A stretch of 21,421 nt of DNA from DATACZ01 sp036258795 (GTDB lineage Bacteria; Actinomycetota; CADDZG01; JAHWKV01): the NCBI GenBank assembly GCA_036258795.1, contig DATACZ010000144.1, forward strand, positions 1-21,421, given 5' to 3'. Both the position numbers and the translations under genes were made by a program. The notes under the pieces were generated by a model. It made no database searches. It was not told where the DNA came from and worked only from the letters and a program-made list of their open reading frames with translations. The first letter of the stretch is position 1, and each line of letters begins with the position of its first letter. Shown here one piece after another: positions 20,637 to 21,421 of the stretch.

Positions 20637-21421
20637 ATGAAGAACAACGCCAAAACAGTTCTGCTTCTCGGTACGCTTACCGGCCTTCTGGTGGGTCTTG
20701 GAAGTGCTCTCGGTGGTCGAGGCGGCGCCTTGTTGGGCCTGATATTCGCGGCCGTCCTGAACCTGGGCTCGTACTGGTACTCGGACAAGATTGCGCTCAA
20801 GATGAGCCGAGCCCGGCCGGTGACGAGAGCCGAAGCCCCCGAGCTCTACCAAATGACCGAAAACCTGGTCCGGCGGGCCAACCTGCCCATGCCCCGCCTT
20901 TATGTGATTCCATCCGACCAACCCAACGCCTTTGCCACCGGGCGGAACCCCGAGCATGCCGCAGTGGCGGTGACCGAGGGCATAATGCAACGGCTCACTG
21001 CCGAGGAGCTCGAGGGAGTCCTTGCCCACGAGCTGGCGCACGTTCGTAACCGGGACATCCTCATCGCTTCCGTAGCGGCCACCATCGCCGGAGCCATCTC
21101 GTTCATCGCCACGATGGCCAGATGGGGTGCGATCTTCGGCGGCGGAGATGACGAAGAAAGCCCAGGGGGCATCGTCGGGTTGCTCGTGGCCAGCATCGTG
21201 GCCCCCATTGCGGCGCTGGTAGTCCAGCTCGCGCTGTCCCGCTCGAGGGAGTTCCAGGCAGACCGGGTAGGAGCAGGGATAAGCGGAAGGCCCCAGAGCC
21301 TGGCAAGTGCTCTTCGCAAGCTGGAGGCCTCCGCCAAACAGATTCCGATGCCGGTGAACCCCTCGGCCGCTCCGATGTTCATCGTCAATCCCTTTCAGGG
21401 ACGTTGGGCGCACGGTGCCGC
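20637..21421 (+). CDS. htpX: HtpX-type membrane zinc metalloprotease (partial, 3' end off window)
   Basis: The first 261 residues of an M48B peptidase, which degrades misfolded membrane proteins. Two N-terminal helices lie at about 8-24 and 29-47. The zinc motif HELAH is at 131-135, with catalytic E132. The third zinc ligand is E205 in SREFQAD. Further helices lie near 142-160 and 176-198, between the two zinc sites. NAFATGRNPEHAAVAVTEGI is typical of HtpX. The ATG at 20637 has GGAGG 8 nt upstream. It starts 78 nt after nuoN and is a stress-response gene rather than part of complex I, though read-through from nuo is possible because no strong terminator is seen. Confidence 0.95.
   Translation, partial: MKNNAKTVLLLGTLTGLLVGLGSALGGRGGALLGLIFAAVLNLGSYWYSDKIALKMSRARPVTRAEAPELYQMTENLVRRANLPMPRLYVIPSDQPNAFATGRNPEHAAVAVTEGIMQRLTAEELEGVLAHELAHVRNRDILIASVAATIAGAISFIATMARWGAIFGGGDDEESPGGIVGLLVASIVAPIAALVVQLALSRSREFQADRVGAGISGRPQSLASALRKLEASAKQIPMPVNPSAAPMFIVNPFQGRWAHGA

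Noticed and set aside
1..21421. CRISPR arrays, tRNA or rRNA genes, transposases, phage genes
   Set aside because: None were seen. The only tandem repeat has two units without spacers, and the coding genes are all respiratory, maturation or proteolysis genes.

Overview
The window is a dense, GC-rich (about 60 % by eye) bacterial respiratory locus. I infer a deep-branching Actinomycetota or a related Terrabacteria lineage. The reasons are a geranylgeranyl/menaquinone reductase next to nuoA, a likely Rex operator before nuo as in Streptomyces, many GTG/TTG starts, and a system I cytochrome c maturation set with actinobacterial-style CcmE and CcmH variants. No ribosomal marker is present, so this placement is tentative.

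Left arm (1-8282, minus strand, read right to left): a cytochrome c maturation operon, ccmE-[tandem repeat]-ccmF-ccmH-ccmI-like-unknown secreted/membrane protein-ccmA-ccmB-ccmC-ccmD. It runs straight into a quinol-oxidising module made of a two-helix membrane protein, a 2[4Fe-4S] NuoI-like ferredoxin and a cytochrome b6-type protein cut by the left edge. From ccmF through ferredoxin most neighbours overlap by 1-8 nt or abut, so they are probably co-translated. CcmABCD and E move and hold heme, CcmF/H/I attach it to apocytochromes, and the cytochrome b complex is a natural partner of those c-type cytochromes.

Centre (8283-10474): a divergent intergenic region with a hairpin and one copy of a dispersed ~70-bp repeat. 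It is followed on the plus strand by a geranylgeranyl reductase-family flavoprotein (likely menaquinone side-chain reductase) and a four-helix hypothetical protein. A 205-bp gap then carries a post-gene hairpin and a near-perfect 20-bp palindrome matching the Rex operator.

Right arm (10475-20558, plus strand): an 11-gene complex I operon, nuoABCDHIJKLMN. It has no nuoE, nuoF or nuoG, so the NADH-oxidising module is not encoded here. A second copy of the ~70-bp repeat fills the nuoJ-nuoK gap. A partial htpX membrane metalloprotease gene (20637 to the right edge) follows nuoN.

Together the genes describe a menaquinone-based electron transport chain: a proton-pumping complex I-like core with an unidentified donor, a quinone-tailoring enzyme, a b6-type quinol oxidoreductase with an unusual ferredoxin partner, and the machinery that makes its cytochromes c. 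The points most worth a second look are the ferredoxin/two-helix/b6 module, the Rex operator on a complex I lacking its NADH module, Trp at the quinone-binding Tyr of NuoD, the Cys/Phe variant of CcmE, and the two repeat families.
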